Positions 58,808 to 61,471 of a DNA stretch of 61,471 bases are shown one piece after another (position 1 is the stretch's first letter; every line of letters starts with the position of its first letter). The stretch covers positions 1 through 61,471 of the forward strand of contig CANRTU010000024.1 in assembly GCA_947642745.1 (NCBI GenBank), in the 5' to 3' direction. Origin of the DNA: an uncultured Eubacterium sp. (GTDB lineage: Bacteria; Bacillota; Clostridia; Lachnospirales; Lachnospiraceae). The notes under the pieces were generated by a model. The model did not search any database, was not told where the DNA came from, and saw nothing but the letters and a program-made list of their open reading frames with translations. Both the position numbers and the translations under genes were made by a program.

Positions 58808-60679
58808 ATGTTTGATATTCAGGAAGAATTAAAAAAACTCCCGGACCGGCCGGGTGTCTATCTGATGCATGACAAAAATGATACGATTATTTATGTTGGA
58901 AAAGCGGTGAATCTGAAAAACCGTGTGCGCCAGTACTTTCGTGCCAGCCATAACGAAGGAATCCGTAAAGACCAGATGGTCAGACTGATTGAACGGTTTG
59001 AATACATTATTACGGATTCCGAACTGGAGGCGCTTGTATTAGAGTGCAATCTGATCAAAGAGCACCGGCCCAAGTACAACATACTGCTGAAAGATGATAA
59101 GACTTATCCGTATATAAAAGTGACGCTGGGGGAAACTTACCCCAGGGTCCTTTTTTCGCGTCAGATGAAAAAGGATAAATCACAATACTTCGGGCCTTAT
59201 ACAAGCGCAGGGGCAGTAAAGGATACGATTGAACTGCTTCGCAGGCTGTATCAGATCAGATCCTGTAACCGTCAGCTGCCAAAGGATACCGGAAAAGAAC
59301 GGCCCTGCCTGAATTACCATATTCATCAGTGCAAAGGACCCTGCCAGGGATACATCAGCCCGGAAGAGTACCGGGAGCAGATCCGTAAGGCAATGGATTT
59401 TCTGAATGGAAATTATAAGCCGTTACTGGAAGAACTGGAACAGAAAATGCAGGCGGCCTCCGGGGAAATGGATTTTGAAAAGGCCATGGAGTACAGGGAT
59501 CTGATCAACAGCGTGCGGCAGGTATCCGAAAAGCAGAAAGTGACACATTCAGACGGAGAAGACAAAGATGTGATTGCGCTGGCAAAAGACGACCGGGATG
59601 CGGTGGTGCAGGTTTTCTTTGTCAGGGACGGCAGACTAATAGGACGTGAGCATTTTTATGTGACCATTAATGTGGGAGATACAACGCAGCAGATTCTCAC
59701 CTCTTTCATTAAACAGTTTTATGCGGGTACGCCGTTTATTCCAAAAGAAGTTATGCTCCAGACAAAGATCAGCGAAGATGAGGTCATTGCCAGGTGGCTC
59801 TCAGAGCGGCGGGGACAGCGGGTATACATCCGTGTGCCAAAAAAAGGTATCAAAGAAAAACTGGTGGATCTGGCTCAGAAAAATGCCAGACTGGTGTTAA
59901 ATCAGGATAAAGAACGGCTGAAGCGGGAAGAAGGCCGGACGATCGGAGCCATGAAAGAAATAGCGAAGCTGCTGGGGCTGCCCGGTATCAGCCGGGTAGA
60001 AGCCTATGATATCTCAAATACCAACGGCTTTGAAAGCGTGGGTTCCATGATTGTTTATGAAAAAGGAAAACCGTGCCGCAGCGATTACCGTAAATTTAAA
60101 CTGCGCACCGTGGCAGGACCGGATGATTACGCATCCATGCATGAGGTGCTGACCCGCCGGTTTATCCATGGACTGGAAGAACGCAGGGAGCGGGAGGAAA
60201 AACAGCTGGAAAATGAATATGGCAGCTTTACCAGATTTCCAGATCTGATTATGATGGACGGCGGCCGTGGACAGGTCAATATTGCCCTTCAGGTACTGGA
60301 GGAGCTCCATCTGGATATTCCCGTATGCGGTATGGTAAAGGATGATTTTCACCGGACCAGGGGGCTTTATTTCCAGAATGTGGAACTGCCTGTCAACAGG
60401 GATTCGGAAGGATTTAAACTAATTACGAGAATTCAGGACGAAGCCCACCGGTTTGCCATTGAATACCACCGTTCCCTGCGCAGCAGGGAGCAGGTGCATT
60501 CGGTACTGGATGATATTCCGGGTATCGGGCCTGCCAGACGCAAAGCGCTGATGCGGTATTTCCAGTCCATTGATGCTATCCGGCAGGCAAGTGTGGAGCA
60601 GCTGTGCGAGGCGGACAGTATGAATGAAAAAGCAGCCAGGGCAGTGTATCAGTATTTTCAGGAGAAAACGTCCCACTGA
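58808..60679 (+). CDS. uvrC: UvrABC system protein C
   Basis: The 623-residue excinuclease subunit makes both incisions in nucleotide excision repair. The N-terminal GIY-YIG nuclease is [20 protein letters not shown] cysteine cluster, the UVR motif ([19 protein letters not shown]) and the RNase H-like nuclease with YDISNTNG and [11 protein letters not shown] follow, ending in helix-hairpin-helix motifs ([16 protein letters not shown]). The start ATG 58808 follows GGGAAGAG. A palindromic region begins about 100 bp after it. Confidence 0.96.
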   Translation: MFDIQEELKKLPDRPGVYLMHDKNDTIIYVGKAVNLKNRVRQYFRASHNEGIRKDQMVRLIERFEYIITDSELEALVLECNLIKEHRPKYNILLKDDKTYPYIKVTLGETYPRVLFSRQMKKDKSQYFGPYTSAGAVKDTIELLRRLYQIRSCNRQLPKDTGKERPCLNYHIHQCKGPCQGYISPEEYREQIRKAMDFLNGNYKPLLEELEQKMQAASGEMDFEKAMEYRDLINSVRQVSEKQKVTHSDGEDKDVIALAKDDRDAVVQVFFVRDGRLIGREHFYVTINVGDTTQQILTSFIKQFYAGTPFIPKEVMLQTKISEDEVIARWLSERRGQRVYIRVPKKGIKEKLVDLAQKNARLVLNQDKERLKREEGRTIGAMKEIAKLLGLPGISRVEAYDISNTNGFESVGSMIVYEKGKPCRSDYRKFKLRTVAGPDDYASMHEVLTRRFIHGLEERREREEKQLENEYGSFTRFPDLIMMDGGRGQVNIALQVLEELHLDIPVCGMVKDDFHRTRGLYFQNVELPVNRDSEGFKLITRIQDEAHRFAIEYHRSLRSREQVHSVLDDIPGIGPARRKALMRYFQSIDAIRQASVEQLCEADSMNEKAARAVYQYFQEKTSH

Positions 60680-60775
60680 TTGCGGGCAGGGAGAGTTTGT
60701 GATACACTAACTCTATGGTGAATGATACAGGATAATACGTGGTTATCTGCTATTTCACGGCACTGGAACGGCTGG

Positions 60776-61455
60776 CGGATGGTGTATATTTCCCGGACGC
60801 CGGGGAAAGGCAGCCGGGCCCTGCCGGCATTCCGGTTCCGAAAAGCCGGAATCTCTAAGTTTTCTGCCGGAGAGGCATTCTTACCGGACGGACCGGTGCC
60901 CATTCGCCGTCCCTGGCTCAGGGGCACCTTTCAGGGACGTCCGTGTCCCTGAATCCTGAAACAGGCAGAAAACCAGGAGCTTCCAGCTTTTCTCCACAGT
61001 CACGCCGGCAGGGCCCGGCTGCCTTCCTCCCGGCTGTCTCCGGCAGAATATACACATGCCTTCCCCGGTTTTCTGCGCTGTCTCCGGACATGTACAAATG
61101 GCAGAAAGTCAGAAATACCTGTCTGCCGGGATATTTCTGCCGGAACACGGTATGCGGGGCAGACAGGAAAGATATGCGGATACTGCCGGAAACAGCCGGG
61201 GAAAGGCGTGCCGCCCCTGACGGTGTGACTGCGGAGAAAAGCCGGCCGTTCCCGGGTTTCCGGCAGTACACAGGATTCAGGGACACGGACGTCCCTGAAA
61301 GGTGCCTGTGAGCCAGGGATGGCGAATAGGCGCCGGTCCGTCCGGTATGGAAGCCTTCCGTACGGAAACCCTGGAACGGCCAGCTTTCCGGAGCCGGAAC
61401 AACGGCAGGGGCGGCACGCCTTTCTCCGGCGTCCGGAATATACGCTTGTCTTCCG
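60776..61455. repeat. About 680-bp long inverted repeat (palindromic element)
   Basis: The left half and the reverse complement of the right half match throughout, with scattered changes and small indels, about the centre near 61110. Conserved blocks include GGGACGTCCGTGTCCCTGAA (about 60937) and its complement at about 61270-61295, CACCTTTCAGGGACG, ACCGGACGGACCGG, and TCCCTGGCTCA. Both strands carry mirror-image frames starting MSLNP and ending FRDTDVPERC, as expected from a palindrome. A short relative occurs at 51597-51735. It extends to the window edge; no transposase is seen. Confidence 0.75.
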
Positions 61456-61471
61456 GCTGCCAGAATGCAAA

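Noticed and set aside
60918..61311. Two mirror ORFs of 122 residues starting MSLNP
   Set aside because: They are the two faces of a palindromic repeat, with no ribosome binding site and biased composition; not treated as genes.
1..61471. CRISPR array, tRNA and rRNA genes
   Set aside because: No regularly spaced identical repeats and no cloverleaf or ribosomal RNA sequence were recognised on either strand.

Overview
The window reads as a chromosomal segment of an anaerobic, low-to-mid GC Firmicute, most likely a gut Lachnospiraceae. The reasons are clostridial-style AGGAGG ribosome binding sites, split transketolase subunits, a thymidylate synthase of the ThyX type with a divergent motif, a ProB without a PUA domain, an FprA flavodiiron protein, TnpV and DUF3990/DUF3791 genes, and no sign of aerobic metabolism.

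Region 1 (1-17.9 kb) is a patchwork accessory island. It starts with a response-regulator fragment, then an ImmA-type protease/XRE repressor pair facing away from a defence-type operon: an HTH gene carrying an in-frame TAG, a SNF2/RapA-like helicase, a beta-class DNA methyltransferase and a type III-like Res helicase-nuclease. Next come the N-terminal half of an MmeI-like restriction-modification protein cut off just before its methyltransferase motif I, a TnpV gene, an HTH stub, an IS110 transposase with its middle deleted, a broken TetR gene, a decayed reading frame, a fused nuclease-methyltransferase-specificity protein preceded by an excisionase-like gene, and an acetyltransferase with a nonsense codon. 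Base composition changes strongly between these blocks, as expected for repeated insertion and decay.

Region 2 (18-39 kb) is ordinary metabolism: purC-purF-purB, a polytopic membrane protein, an orphan sugar-binding lipoprotein with an AraC regulator and a GH36 alpha-galactosidase, a membrane-anchored ricin-type lectin, FprA, proB-proA-thyX-DUF6440, a TalC-like aldolase with split transketolase, and aldose 1-epimerase. A DUF3990/DUF3791 pair follows. Two inverted-repeat elements of 165 and 139 bp lie in the leaders of purC and of the aldolase gene.

Region 3 (39.3-48.1 kb) is the most interesting block. The minus-strand genes encode a cupin, an SDR reductase, a cyclase-family hydrolase, an MFS transporter, a BKACE-family lyase, a small zinc-ribbon protein, a 3-hydroxyacyl-CoA-dehydrogenase-like enzyme and both subunits of a CoA-transferase. 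A divergent HxlR-type regulator stands at the head. This family combination matches step by step the clostridial route for anaerobic phloroglucinol breakdown: reduction to dihydrophloroglucinol, hydrolytic ring opening to 3-hydroxy-5-oxohexanoate, oxidation to triacetate, cleavage with acetyl-CoA to acetoacetate plus acetoacetyl-CoA, and CoA activation of acetoacetate. Phloroglucinol is a product of gut flavonoid breakdown. The cupin and zinc-ribbon proteins have no assigned step.

Region 4 (48-61.5 kb) holds an ECF sigma factor with a probable membrane-bound partner, a sugar-binding lipoprotein, a possible small RNA with a CUCCUC motif and a perfect terminator, a YvyF-like zinc-ribbon protein, pyrG, an ftsH with a long Pro/Gln/Gly-rich tail, and uvrC. 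The window ends in a palindrome of about 680 bp, and a shortened relative of it lies at about 51.6 kb. No tRNA, rRNA or CRISPR array was seen.
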